Positions 7,309 to 15,706 of a stretch of 32,564 nt of DNA are shown here, piece by piece. The stretch covers positions 1 through 32,564 of the forward strand of contig JAAOZI010000035.1 of NCBI GenBank assembly GCA_011605865.1, written 5' to 3'. This DNA is from Archaeoglobales archaeon (lineage in GTDB: Archaea > Halobacteriota > Archaeoglobi > Archaeoglobales > Archaeoglobaceae). Position 1 is the stretch's first letter; every line of letters begins with the position of its first letter. The notes beneath the pieces are model-generated. The model did no database searches and was not told the origin of the DNA. It worked only from the letters and a program-made list of their open reading frames with translations. The position numbers and the translations under genes were made by a program.

Positions 7309-8258
7309 TCAGCTTTCTCCTATCAGGAGATAACCCAGAAATCGCTATTGCAGAAATTTTGAGCTTAGCAGAGGCTTACGGAAGACTAAAAGGTTACTGG
7401 ACAGATGAAAGAATTTTGACAATAGACTTCGAAGGCGAAGAATTTTTTCACCGAGTTGCATTTTCGCACGAAGCAATAGAATTGCATAGAATTTGTAAAA
7501 CATCCGAACTGGAAAATGTTTTCTCCGATATCAAAGTAAACGGAAGTTTCTGCGTTAGAGTTAGTGGAATCGGTTTAAAAAGCGACAGTAACCTTGAAAA
7601 GAAGCTTGGAGCCATCCTCCTGAAAAAGGGAGGCCATGTCGATTTGCAAAATCCCGATACTTTGGTGAGGGTGTATCTGACAAAAAAGAATTGTTATGTC
7701 GGATTTCTCAAATTCAAACAAGATAAAAAACAGTTCCTGCAAAGAAGGCCTGATAAAAGGCCATTCTTCATGCCGGTCGTTATTCTACCAAAACTAGCAA
7801 AAGCGCTGGTAAACCTGACATCAGTTAAGAATGGAAAGATACTCGATCCAATGTGTGGAACCGGATCGTTTCTAATTGAGGCTGGTTTGATGGGGCTCGA
7901 AATCTACGGCATGGATTACTACGAAGATATCGCAAAGGGTTGCAAAGAAAATCTCAATTTCATGAAACTAAATGGCAAAGTTCTGCGCGGAGATGTGAGG
8001 GATATGCCATTTAAAGACAATTCATTTGACGGGATTGTTACCGATTATCCGTATTTCAGGGCAACAAGAAAATCGAGAAATGAAGATCTCTACGAGAGGA
8101 GTTTGTTAGAGATAAAAAGGGTCCTGAAAAAAGGTTGCCGAGCTGTGATAGTGACGAACGTTGAATTAAAAGATTTTCCAATGGAAGTTGTCTACAGACT
8201 CAGCCAGAGGGTTCACGGATCTCTTACAAGAAGGATTTATGTACTAAGAAAAACTTAA
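7305..8258 (+). CDS. trmG10: tRNA (guanine10-N2)-methyltransferase, Trm-G10/Trm11 type
   Basis: This enzyme methylates N2 of G10 in tRNA, a modification that stabilises the tRNA core in archaea. The 317-residue protein has an N-terminal THUMP-type region (about 50-140) and a Rossmann methyltransferase domain with SAM motif [15 protein letters not shown] (181-194). Motif IV, normally DPPY, reads DYPY here (247-250) in [14 protein letters not shown]. Asp, the second Pro and Tyr are kept, so activity is possible. The length fits the archaeal family. Its ATG overlaps the srp19 stop (ATGA). Its 3' end overlaps the convergent reductase gene by 4 nt. Confidence 0.9.
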   Translation: MISFLLSGDNPEIAIAEILSLAEAYGRLKGYWTDERILTIDFEGEEFFHRVAFSHEAIELHRICKTSELENVFSDIKVNGSFCVRVSGIGLKSDSNLEKKLGAILLKKGGHVDLQNPDTLVRVYLTKKNCYVGFLKFKQDKKQFLQRRPDKRPFFMPVVILPKLAKALVNLTSVKNGKILDPMCGTGSFLIEAGLMGLEIYGMDYYEDIAKGCKENLNFMKLNGKVLRGDVRDMPFKDNSFDGIVTDYPYFRATRKSRNEDLYERSLLEIKRVLKKGCRAVIVTNVELKDFPMEVVYRLSQRVHGSLTRRIYVLRKT

Positions 8259-9421
8259 ATGAGAAGATTCTTTATTAAATCAACTAAATGTGGATTGCTC
8301 TTCAGTAGCTCAACGATTATTGCCTGAACACTCATTTCCTTTATATTTCTTCCCGATATGCTCTTCGCAAGACTGTTGAGAGTTTGATCATCGAGCTTGA
8401 GGAAGAATTCCTGAAGTTTCTTGTTCCTTCTGAGTTTCCAGCCAAAATCGGATTTCCAGAGTTCGTCGTACTTTCTTAGAAATCCTGCAGAAAAATCGTT
8501 CTTCTTCACGGCCTCATATGCAACCTTTCCCGCATAGTATCCGGCGCACAGCGCATTCGCAATTCCTCCACCCGTTATTGGATCGGAATGGTAAGCCGCA
8601 TCTCCAGCGAGCATGATGTTGTCGGAAACGGCTGTCTCTATTTCCCCGTAAACCGGTACGGCCCCGCATACGAGTTCAACTATTTTCCCCTCAATTCCAA
8701 ATTTTTCGATGAATTTATCGAGATAGTACTTTGCGTTTGCCTTAGCCTTGGAAGGGAGAACCCCTATCCCCACATTGGCGCACTTGTTTCCTTTTGGGAA
8801 TATCCAGGCGTAACCGCCAGGAGCTAGCTCATTTCCCAGATAAAAGTAAGTGTAATTTTCATCGATTTCAACATTGGACATTAGATACTGAGCGCAGCTT
8901 TCAATTTCGCTCTTCCTGAGTGTCCTAATTATCCCAGCCATCCTTCCGACTTTGCTTTCAACACCATCTGCTCCGATCAGTATTTTTGTCTCAACTTCCC
9001 ATTCCTCACCCATTCTTCTCATTTTCACCTTCAGCCTTCCATCTCTCCTCTCAAACGAGATAAAGGCTGTTTTTACAATCACCTCAGCCCCAGCTTTTGC
9101 TGCAAGCCTCGCAAGATGTCTATCGAATATCTTCCTCTCCAAGACAAAACCAACTTCATTCCCAGCCATTTCCTCGGCCATCGTTATCTCAGTACCGTCT
9201 GGAGCGTATATCTTGGCCCCAATAACCTCAGCGGCGATCCATTTTCTGTCTATTTCGACAAACCTTTTCAATCCCTGCTTGCTTATACCTTCTGCACACC
9301 TTACAGGTGTGCCTATCTCCTGTCTTTTCTCGATTAGCAGAACTTTCAATCCGTTTTCAGCACAAGTTTTCGCGGCCATGCTTCCTGCCGGCCCTGCACC
9401 GACAACAATGACATCGAACAT
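8255..9421 (-). CDS. Geranylgeranyl reductase (digeranylgeranylglycerophospholipid reductase family)
   Basis: Flavoenzymes of this family hydrogenate the isoprenoid chains of archaeal membrane lipids. The 388-residue protein starts with an FAD-binding motif [17 protein letters not shown], followed by PVRCAEGIS, which holds the conserved active-site region cysteine. [12 protein letters not shown] strand follows, and the second FAD motif [17 protein letters not shown] choose the ATG at 9421 because GGAGGTG lies 5 nt upstream, overlapping the ferredoxin stop. The preceding ferredoxin gene is the likely electron donor, an arrangement known from Methanosarcina. Archaeoglobales carry several paralogues, so substrate (lipid chains, quinone tail or prenol) cannot be fixed from sequence alone. 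Confidence 0.92.
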   Translation of the reverse strand: MFDVIVVGAGPAGSMAAKTCAENGLKVLLIEKRQEIGTPVRCAEGISKQGLKRFVEIDRKWIAAEVIGAKIYAPDGTEITMAEEMAGNEVGFVLERKIFDRHLARLAAKAGAEVIVKTAFISFERRDGRLKVKMRRMGEEWEVETKILIGADGVESKVGRMAGIIRTLRKSEIESCAQYLMSNVEIDENYTYFYLGNELAPGGYAWIFPKGNKCANVGIGVLPSKAKANAKYYLDKFIEKFGIEGKIVELVCGAVPVYGEIETAVSDNIMLAGDAAYHSDPITGGGIANALCAGYYAGKVAYEAVKKNDFSAGFLRKYDELWKSDFGWKLRRNKKLQEFFLKLDDQTLNSLAKSISGRNIKEMSVQAIIVELLKSNPHLVDLIKNLLI

Positions 9422-9423
9422 AT

Positions 9424-9606
9424 TCACACCTCCACCAAGCTTAGGGCCCCCATAGGGCAGACCTTAACACAAATCGAACAGCCGTTACAGTTTTCATTTA
9501 TCTCAAGATACGTTTCAACAAGTTCCAGCGCAAAGAAATCGCAAACAGCAACGCAGGCACCGCAGTAGGCACATTTTCCTCTATTAACCACTGCCTTCCT
9601 TGCCAT
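9424..9606 (-). CDS. Small 2[4Fe-4S] ferredoxin, probable partner of the reductase
   Basis: The 60-residue protein has two clusters of cysteines, [12 protein letters not shown] and [12 protein letters not shown], the standard ligands of two [4Fe-4S] centres. The residue after the fourth Cys of the first motif is Asp instead of the usual Pro, which may shift the redox potential. It probably passes electrons to the geranylgeranyl reductase encoded immediately downstream; the two genes are separated by a strong ribosome binding site. Its start overlaps the upstream permease gene by 23 nt. The in-frame GTG at codon 6 is an alternative start that would shorten the overlap. Confidence 0.93.
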   Translation of the reverse strand: MARKAVVNRGKCAYCGACVAVCDFFALELVETYLEINENCNGCSICVKVCPMGALSLVEV

Positions 9607-10864
9607 GTCCCCTTGTCTCTGAAATGAATTTATCCTTTTTCCTCAAGACCCGCTCAAAGATGATCGCCACCAAAAGGCCAGCGATAAAGCCATTACCAAC
9701 TACAGGTTCCAAGACGTCTGGAATATTCTCAAAAACCCATTTTGGTGCAAAAGTGATTGAAAAACACACCAAAATTGAGATTAAAATCGTTAAAAAAGAT
9801 CCAAATCCTTCTATTTTCAAGGATTTCAATGCAAAAATGCACTGATAGCAGAGCACATATATAAAAACACTAGCGATCACGGTTTTTGGGATCATAGCAA
9901 AGCAATGGATCAAAATCGGAAAAAAAGAGAAAAGAATAAGCATAAAAGCCACGGGAAGCAATGCAAACCTTGAAGCACTCCTTGTACTCGCTATTATGCC
10001 CGGACTCATTGCGTAGTTTACGGTACCAACAACGCTGAGAATTCCCGACAAAAAGTTTGAGAGCCCGGTAATCGAGAGACCCCTTGAAATCCTTTCGTCT
10101 ATCTTTTCTGCCTCAATCATTTTCGCCACTGAATAGATAGAGCTAACGTCATTGACAATTAAGGCTAGATAGAAAAATAAGAAAGAGATGAAAACCTCAA
10201 ACCTGAATGAGAAGTGGAACTGAAATCCCGCAAAATATGGTTCAATAATTTCAAAACTTCTCGGAAAAATCAATAGATAGATGACTGTTCCAGAAAATAG
10301 AGCTACCAAAAGCAGATTCGAAGCCCAAAAACCTCTCAATAACTTCGTAAGAATTAAAAGGGAAGAGACAAAAATAATCGAAAACGCCACATTAAAGGTT
10401 AAATCGCCTTCTGAAGTGATTAAATCCAATACCAAGGGCAAAAGAGTGATGATTATAAATAGGAAAACTAAAGCGACTATTTTTTGCGTAAAGAGTTTCT
10501 GAAGCGAATATACCTTTCCTTTAGTTGCGAGAAAGAAGACAAAAAGCCCACAAATTGCCATCGAGGTATATGATGCAAAATAATCGTTGATCGCATATAT
10601 TCCGGCAATTAAAATAGCAGATGGACCGGATATCAATGGAAGTCTGTGTCCGAACAAAATTTGAAACAGAATCGTCAATCCGGAGACGAAGAATACCTTC
10701 TGTACGTATATGGTCTTTTCAAAAGCATCGCTGAAATGAAAGTCCGATACTATTCTTCCGCCTATTATTAAAATTGGTGTAATCACCACCAGCCAGTAAA
10801 AACTGAGAGAAAGGAGTTCTGCAAATTTTGGAATCTCATCTAAACCATATTTTAAATTTTTCAC
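9584..10864 (-). CDS. NCS2-type (uracil/xanthine permease family) membrane transporter
   Basis: The 426-residue protein is very hydrophobic with about 12-14 predicted membrane segments. Family marks are the N-terminal KYGLDEIPKFAELLSLSFYW, the GHRLPLISGPSAIL segment and the motif region GTVNYAMSPGIIASTRSASR near residue 285, equivalent to the substrate-binding helix of nucleobase:cation symporters. The polar signature residues of well-studied xanthine or uracil carriers are poorly kept, so the substrate is uncertain. It begins with GTG (GTGAAAAATTTA) with GGAGAG upstream. It is the first gene of a leftward run with the ferredoxin and the reductase; why a permease is joined to them is unclear. 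Confidence 0.75.
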   Translation of the reverse strand: MKNLKYGLDEIPKFAELLSLSFYWLVVITPILIIGGRIVSDFHFSDAFEKTIYVQKVFFVSGLTILFQILFGHRLPLISGPSAILIAGIYAINDYFASYTSMAICGLFVFFLATKGKVYSLQKLFTQKIVALVFLFIIITLLPLVLDLITSEGDLTFNVAFSIIFVSSLLILTKLLRGFWASNLLLVALFSGTVIYLLIFPRSFEIIEPYFAGFQFHFSFRFEVFISFLFFYLALIVNDVSSIYSVAKMIEAEKIDERISRGLSITGLSNFLSGILSVVGTVNYAMSPGIIASTRSASRFALLPVAFMLILFSFFPILIHCFAMIPKTVIASVFIYVLCYQCIFALKSLKIEGFGSFLTILISILVCFSITFAPKWVFENIPDVLEPVVGNGFIAGLLVAIIFERVLRKKDKFISETRGHGKEGSG

Positions 10865-11128
10865 AAATTTTTTCTCTCCAAGGAATTTATTAAATTTTTC
10901 TGTTCAAAAAAGCACCCGCCAAAAATCGAAGTTTTCGGCGTTAAGGCTTTAATCCTTCTTTCATCTGCCAGTCCGAAGGCTAAGCTCCATCAAGCGAATT
11001 AATCCATTTATTCAAGCTAAAGCTTTTTCCATCCAACTTTAAAATGAGGGGTTTTCAGTTATAAAAAAGGCAAGTATTCACCGTGAAAAAATAGAAAAAT
11101 AGTTAAAGGTTTCATGATTAGAGGTTGC
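10865..11128. other. Intergenic region with a decayed insertion-element end
   Basis: No gene is visible. Positions 11048-11069 match 30990-31011 at 21 of 22 bases (GGGGTTTTC followed by A or G, then GTTATAAAAAAG). The preceding bases TTTATTCAAGCTAAAGCTTTTTCCATC also resemble the sequence before that second copy. The hairpin present in the other copy is lost here. I read it as an eroded end of the same mobile element. The promoter of the acyl-CoA dehydrogenase gene lies at its right edge. Confidence 0.45.
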
Positions 11129-12280
11129 ATGGACTTCGAGTTCAGCAAAGAGCAAGAAGATATTAAAAAAGCTGCAAGAGAGTTTGCGACAAAGGAGTTC
11201 ACAAAGGAAAAAGCAGAAGAATACGACAAAAAGGAGGAGTTTCCCTTTGAAATCTGGAAAAAAGCCTGCGAACTCGGTTTTATAGGGATACATTTCCCAG
11301 AAGAATACGGTGGAGCTGGAATGGGATGCCTGGAGAACATACTGGTTGCTGAAGAATTCTGCAGGGCTGACAGCACAATTGGAAGCGCCATAATTCTGTC
11401 AGATTTCTCATCAGAACTGATACTCCTTTATGGTAGCGAAGAACAGAAAAATGAAGTCTTGCCAAAGGTTGCGAAAGGCAAAGCTATAACAGCGGGATGC
11501 TACACAGAACCCGAAGCTGGGAGTGATCTGACCGCAATAAGAACAAAAGCGACGAAAGACGGTAGTGAGTGGGTCATAAACGGATCAAAGACTTTTATAA
11601 CAAATGCTCCTATTGCCGACTACTTTATAGTGTTGGCCGTAACCGAGGAAACCCAGCCAAGATATAGGGGTTTTACGACTTTTCTGTTAAACAAGAAAAT
11701 GGATGGAATTAAAATAACCCCAATAAAGGGTAAAATGGGCATAAGAGCTTCTCCAACTGGCGAGGTATCGTTCAAAGACGTCAGGGTAGACAACTCTGCA
11801 ATAATTGGACAATTGAACAGAGGCTTTTACCAAGTACTGGAATTCTTCAACGAGAGCAGAATAGAAATTGCAGCACAGGCACTTGGTATAGCTCAGGGAG
11901 CTTTTGAGAGGACAATAAACTACATGAAGCAGAGAAAGCAGTTTGGACAACCCATAGGTGCTTTTCAGGCTCTACAGCACAGAATTGCCGATCTAAAAGC
12001 CCAGATCGAGGCCGTAAGGCTTCTCGTTTACAGAGCTGCCTGGAACTGGGATCGAAAAAAGGTAGATCCCGCGGTAACTTCGATGGCAAAGTATCTGGCA
12101 GGAAAGCTCGCCGTAAAAGTTTGCGATGAAGCGGTACAGATGCATGGCGGCTACGGCTACATCGCAGAATACGAGGTAGAAAGATTCCTCCGAGATGCTA
12201 AAATCACGGAAATTTATGAGGGGACAAAGGAGATACAGCTGAACACGATTTCAAGGGAGATTTTCGGGAAGATGAGATAG
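11129..12280 (+). CDS. Acyl-CoA dehydrogenase
   Basis: This FAD enzyme performs the first oxidation of beta-oxidation, making trans-2-enoyl-CoA and passing electrons to ETF. From the chosen start (MDFEFSKEQEDIKKAAREF) it has 383 residues, the usual length. Seen motifs are YTEPEAGSDL, the substrate-loop region GSKTFITNAP, GKMGIRASPTGEVSFKDVRV, QMHGGYGYIAEYEVERFLRD and the catalytic-glutamate segment IYEGTKEIQLNTI. GAGGT sits 5 nt before the ATG at 11129; the ATG at 11114 would add five residues and lacks such a site. Archaeoglobales use such enzymes for fatty acid or aromatic acid degradation. Which chain length it prefers cannot be told. Confidence 0.94.
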   Translation: MDFEFSKEQEDIKKAAREFATKEFTKEKAEEYDKKEEFPFEIWKKACELGFIGIHFPEEYGGAGMGCLENILVAEEFCRADSTIGSAIILSDFSSELILLYGSEEQKNEVLPKVAKGKAITAGCYTEPEAGSDLTAIRTKATKDGSEWVINGSKTFITNAPIADYFIVLAVTEETQPRYRGFTTFLLNKKMDGIKITPIKGKMGIRASPTGEVSFKDVRVDNSAIIGQLNRGFYQVLEFFNESRIEIAAQALGIAQGAFERTINYMKQRKQFGQPIGAFQALQHRIADLKAQIEAVRLLVYRAAWNWDRKKVDPAVTSMAKYLAGKLAVKVCDEAVQMHGGYGYIAEYEVERFLRDAKITEIYEGTKEIQLNTISREIFGKMR

Positions 12281-12281
12281 T

Positions 12282-12289
12282 TTTATATA
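12282..12289 (+). promoter_or_regulatory. TATA-like box of the DUF373 gene
   Basis: TTTATATA directly follows the acyl-CoA dehydrogenase stop and lies 21-28 nt before the GTG at 12310, which makes that GTG the likely leaderless start. Confidence 0.5.
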
Positions 12290-12309
12290 TTTTTTTGAGC
12301 ATCATTCTT

Positions 12310-13341
12310 GTGGCAAAGAAGCTGATAATCGCTATAGACCGGGATGACGATCTCGGGCAAAAGACCGGTATAGTTTCTCCTGTTGTCGGAAGGGAAAATG
12401 TCCTTCAGGCCGCAATAAGGCTTATACTCGCAGATCCGGAAGACTCTGACGCAAACGCCATCTTTTCGGCAATAAAGATTCACGATGAACTAGTCGAGAA
12501 AGGCGAGGAGTGTGAAGTGGTCATAATCGCCGGAGACAAAAATGTTGGAAAAGTTTCAGATAAAAAAATAGCCGAACAGCTCGATGCGATACAGATGAAG
12601 TTCAACCCTAGTAGCGTGATAATCGTAACGGATGGTTCAGAAGACGAGTTTGTCCTGCCTCTGATTTACTCAAGATTCAAGGTAGACATGCTCCACAGAG
12701 TCGTTGTGAAACAGAGCAAAACGCTTGAAAGCGCCTACTTCATGCTGAGAAGAATATTCAACGAGCCAAAAGTTGCAAGAGTTACTTTGGCCCCAATTGG
12801 GGTAATTTTTCTGGTTTACTCATTCTTCCTACTTCTACAGCATCCGGAGTGGGGAGTTGGTGGAATAATTCTCTTCCTAGGCTTCTACTTTTTAGTAAAA
12901 GCCTACGGACTGGATAAACTGATTCTGGATTTCATGAACACGGTGAAGAGAAGTGCAAGCGAGGGGAGGCTTTCCTTCATATTTTATCTAGGATCAGGAA
13001 TACTGCTGCTTATAGGGATTTCAACGGGATTTAATGCGTCAATCGCTTATACTATACCCCATCTGGCGTTTGCAAACTTTGTTTTTTATAGTGTAGGTTG
13101 GATAACGCTTTCAGTTGTATCCATAACAATTGCAAGAGCTATTGACGCTTTTAGTGAGGGCAAAAAGATAGGGAAATATTTTACTTCGGCCTTTATCGTC
13201 GTATCAATCGGTTTAATAATCTGGGGAGCGAGCGGATATCTGATAAGCCCAGAAGTCAGGGATTCCGTTTACAGATTTGCTGCGGTTGTTTTCGCCGCTC
13301 TGTTTATCTCTGCAGTAGGACTGCTATTCACAAGGAAATAA
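12310..13341 (+). CDS. DUF373 family membrane protein
   Basis: The 343-residue protein has an N-terminal soluble domain of about 160 residues, starting AKKLIIAIDRDDDLGQKTG, then a membrane part of about six segments. The DRDDDLG segment and the DADSD/EDSDANAIF region are typical of DUF373, an archaeal family of unknown function whose acidic cluster suggests metal or nucleotide binding. The start is the GTG at 12310: the TATA-like box lies about 25 nt upstream, and homologues start with an equivalent AKKLIIAID. An in-frame codon further upstream would place the promoter inside the leader. It overlaps the convergent taw3 gene by 14 nt at its end. Confidence 0.85.
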   Translation: MAKKLIIAIDRDDDLGQKTGIVSPVVGRENVLQAAIRLILADPEDSDANAIFSAIKIHDELVEKGEECEVVIIAGDKNVGKVSDKKIAEQLDAIQMKFNPSSVIIVTDGSEDEFVLPLIYSRFKVDMLHRVVVKQSKTLESAYFMLRRIFNEPKVARVTLAPIGVIFLVYSFFLLLQHPEWGVGGIILFLGFYFLVKAYGLDKLILDFMNTVKRSASEGRLSFIFYLGSGILLLIGISTGFNASIAYTIPHLAFANFVFYSVGWITLSVVSITIARAIDAFSEGKKIGKYFTSAFIVVSIGLIIWGASGYLISPEVRDSVYRFAAVVFAALFISAVGLLFTRK

Positions 13342-13912
13342 CCATCTCATAGAGTCTTCTGAGTTTTTCCTTCCCTTTTTCGAGTTTTCTGTTAGCAAAA
13401 TCAACCAGTATTCTGAGATAATCCTCAGAAACCACCATTTTTCCTGCTAAGGCAACCGGAAGCTCTATCCTTTCAAAAGAAGCGATTTCCACAACTAAGT
13501 TCTCTAAAGATATCAGGCCGCTTCTTCTAAATCCGGCATTGTTAGAAATTTCGAGCAACTTCTTGGCAGAATTCCAATCCTTACATGCTACGTGAATTAT
13601 CGGCGGACTCTGGATAAACCAAGTTTGTCTTTTCGATTTCATTATCGCAGATACAACCTTCTCAAAGCTTACCGAACTGTGCCACTTTCCAAGAAATTCT
13701 GAATTCAGTTTTTTCCCGAAATCATCCAAATCCACCACTGCAATTCTTCCACTACAGCTAGAAAGAGTGACATAGTCTTCTAGAGAGTTTATTTTGTTCA
13801 AAAGTGGAATCAAATCCTCGTCTATCTCTCCTTTTTTAAGGAGATCAGTGTAAGAATCCAGCTTTCTGTTTCTGTAATCCTCCCAGTTATTTCTTTGCAA
13901 CTGTTGAAACAT
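13328..13912 (-). CDS. taw3: tRNA-Phe wyosine methyltransferase Taw3 (TYW3 family)
   Basis: Taw3 methylates N4 of the wybutosine precursor at G37 of tRNA-Phe. The 194-residue product has the family signature SSCSGRIAVVD with conserved Ser/Cys, followed by GKWHSSV, QSPPIIHVACKDWNSAKKLL and a C-terminal basic helix. Length is normal for archaeal Taw3. It is the second gene after rfcS and overlaps it by 26 nt, so translation is probably coupled. The other wyosine genes (taw1, taw2) are not in the window. Confidence 0.92.
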   Translation of the reverse strand: MFQQLQRNNWEDYRNRKLDSYTDLLKKGEIDEDLIPLLNKINSLEDYVTLSSCSGRIAVVDLDDFGKKLNSEFLGKWHSSVSFEKVVSAIMKSKRQTWFIQSPPIIHVACKDWNSAKKLLEISNNAGFRRSGLISLENLVVEIASFERIELPVALAGKMVVSEDYLRILVDFANRKLEKGKEKLRRLYEMVISL

Positions 13913-14843
13913 AAGCCAAGAACGCGTCCAGCTGAATTCTCTCGTTCGCCCCTTCGGTTAATCTGAAATCTATTTCTCCTAGCTTGTCTATTAAGACGAC
14001 CTTCAGCTTCTCGTTAATATTTGAGGACAGTATTTCCCTGAAAAACTGAGAAATAACATCCTCCCCGCTCATTCCATATTCGATCATTAGCCTTGACAGC
14101 CTTTCTCTCGCTTCTATGAAATTTCCATTAAGGGCCGTTTCTATTATCTCCGAAATTTCCTTTGGCTGTGCAGTTGCGCTGACTTGGTAAATTTTCTCTG
14201 CATCTATAAGCTCACCTACAGCCGATGCAGCCTGAAGAACGTTTATAGCCTTCCTAAAATCGCCCGCCGAGATATACAGAATTGCCTCAAGGCCATCGTC
14301 GGTTATCTTAACACCTTCCTTTTCGCATATCTCCAAAAGTCTTTTTCTCATCGCTTCTTTTGGAACGGGCTTGAATCTGAAAAGGGCACACCTGCTTTGA
14401 ATTGGCTCTATTATTCTGCTTACATAGTTACAACTGAGTATAAACCTGCAACTTTTGGAGAACATCTCCATCGTCCTTCTCAATGCAGCCTGAGCATCTG
14501 CCGTCAGCGCATCCGCCTCATCCAGAAAGATTATCTTAAAAGGGGCAGAAATCGGAGCAGTTCTTGCAAATTCCTTTATTTTGTGTCTGACAACATCTAT
14601 ACCCCTCTCATCACTCGCGTTCATTTCTATAAAGTTCTCTCTCCATACTTCACCAAATAAGTCCCGAGTAAGAGCTATAGCGGTCGCTGTCTTCCCAGTT
14701 CCGGGTGGGCCAGAGAAAAGCATATGTGGGATGTTCTTCTTCTCAACGTAACCTTTGAGCCTTCTCACTATTGCATCTTGACCTACAACTTCGTCGAGCG
14801 TTTTTGGCCTATATTTTTCGACCCAAATCTCAAATTCTTCCAT
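13887..14843 (-). CDS. rfcS: Replication factor C small subunit (sliding clamp loader)
   Basis: RfcS forms the clamp-loader ring with RfcL and opens PCNA on DNA using ATP. The 318-residue protein is an AAA+ ATPase with Walker A GPPGTGKT (45-52), Walker B FLDEADAL (DEAD at 108-111), the sensor region LSCNYVSRIIEPIQ and the SRC arginine finger (150-152). It starts MEEFEIWVEKYRPKTLDEVVG, typical for the family. No intein is present although rfcS genes of several archaea contain them. A TATA-like sequence on the minus strand lies about 26-36 nt upstream of the ATG. Confidence 0.97.
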   Translation of the reverse strand: MEEFEIWVEKYRPKTLDEVVGQDAIVRRLKGYVEKKNIPHMLFSGPPGTGKTATAIALTRDLFGEVWRENFIEMNASDERGIDVVRHKIKEFARTAPISAPFKIIFLDEADALTADAQAALRRTMEMFSKSCRFILSCNYVSRIIEPIQSRCALFRFKPVPKEAMRKRLLEICEKEGVKITDDGLEAILYISAGDFRKAINVLQAASAVGELIDAEKIYQVSATAQPKEISEIIETALNGNFIEARERLSRLMIEYGMSGEDVISQFFREILSSNINEKLKVVLIDKLGEIDFRLTEGANERIQLDAFLAYVSTVAKK

Positions 14844-14922
14844 CGATTTTCAAAAAGTACTTTGGGTTAAAAATTATATCGTACAAGCGAAAATGTTAAA
14901 TTTCTTCCTGAAAGCGGAACTT

Positions 14923-15171
14923 ATGGCAAGAAAAAAGAAGGTCAAACAGGCAGCAAAATTCAGGGCCGGATTTGGTTTGAGCGTTAGGAGGAAGTGGCTT
15001 GAAATAGACATTCCGCAAAGGCAAAAGTACGTCTGTAAAAGGTGTGGAAAGAGGGCTGTTAAGAGAATAGGCACTGGGATATGGCAATGCAATAGCTGCG
15101 GCTACAAGTTTGCTGGGGGTTGCTACCTGCCATCCACAACCGCTGTGAAAATAATGGAGAAGGAGATATGA
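14923..15171 (+). CDS. rpl37ae: Large ribosomal subunit protein L37Ae (eL43)
   Basis: The protein begins MARKKKVKQAAKFRAGFGLS and has a zinc ribbon with CKRCGKRAVKRIGTGIWQC and then CGYKFAGG. At 82 residues from the ATG at 14923 it has the normal length; the upstream ATG at 14893 would add ten hydrophobic residues that the family lacks. A TTAAATTT sequence about 25 nt upstream of 14923 agrees with a leaderless start. Its last codons overlap the start of rpo12 (ATGA). Confidence 0.96.
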   Translation: MARKKKVKQAAKFRAGFGLSVRRKWLEIDIPQRQKYVCKRCGKRAVKRIGTGIWQCNSCGYKFAGGCYLPSTTAVKIMEKEI

Positions 15172-15308
15172 GCTACATATGCATGATCTGCGGCGCTGAG
15201 GTGGACATAGATCCGGAAAGCAGCAGAGTACAGTGCACCATGTGCGGAAACAGAATACTGAGAAAGCCCAGACCGCCGGCAAAGAAAAAGAGGGTCCCGG
15301 CGATATAG
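15168..15308 (+). CDS. rpo12: RNA polymerase subunit Rpo12 (RpoP, Rpb12-like)
   Basis: This is a 46-residue zinc-binding subunit that tethers Rpo3/Rpo10 to the polymerase core. It has CMICGAEVDIDPES, then CTMCGNRILRK, giving two CxxC pairs for one zinc, and ends in a basic tail PPAKKKRVPAI. Starting at the ATG that overlaps the L37Ae stop, with AGGAGAT just upstream, gives normal family length. The L37Ae-Rpo12 pairing is common in euryarchaea. Confidence 0.96.
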   Translation: MSYICMICGAEVDIDPESSRVQCTMCGNRILRKPRPPAKKKRVPAI

Positions 15309-15309
15309 C

Positions 15310-15705
15310 GTGAGGTTCAACTGTAGAGTTATAAATCCCGGATTGGCTAGAGGAGAAGCCCTTGTTTCACGCTCATCAGTCTCTTTTCTTGGCGACATAA
15401 ATGATGAAGGTATTTTTACTGTAGGAGAGCTGAAAGGTTTTTGCGTTGCTGGAAAGATTCTAATTTTTCCTTTTGGTAGGGGTTCCACTGTAGGTAGCTA
15501 TGTCCTGCTAAAACTCAAAAAAAGGGGAGTCGCCCCGCTTGCAATAATTAATAAAGAGAGCGAACCAATAATTGCAATTGGAGCAATAATTGCCGATATT
15601 CCGCTCGTAGACTCCGTTGAGGAAGAGTTCTTCTCTACTGTAAAATCCGGCGATAACGTTTACGTGAATGCTGTTGAAGGTTATGTCGAACTGTACAAAC
15701 CGTGA
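15310..15705 (+). CDS. Phosphomevalonate dehydratase small subunit (DUF126, aconitase X swivel domain)
   Basis: The small subunit works with an aconitase X large subunit to dehydrate 5-phosphomevalonate in the archaeal mevalonate pathway, giving isoprenoid precursors for membrane lipids. The 131-residue product starts RFNCRVINPGLARGEALVS and contains the signature GRGSTVGSYVLLKL and AIGAIIADIPLVD. The GTG start at 15310 lies one nt after the rpo12 stop and matches the expected N-terminus. The large subunit, often adjacent, is not in this window. The gene ends one base before the queC ATG. Confidence 0.88.
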   Translation: MRFNCRVINPGLARGEALVSRSSVSFLGDINDEGIFTVGELKGFCVAGKILIFPFGRGSTVGSYVLLKLKKRGVAPLAIINKESEPIIAIGAIIADIPLVDSVEEEFFSTVKSGDNVYVNAVEGYVELYKP

Positions 15706-15706
15706 T

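Noticed and set aside
8952-9455. 167-codon open frame on the plus strand
   Set aside because: It lies opposite the reductase gene, is rich in Ser/Pro/Phe as expected for the reverse of a coding region, and has no motif or promoter.
14184-14660. 158-codon open frame on the plus strand
   Set aside because: Antisense to rfcS, no recognisable domain; the rfcS motifs explain the conservation.
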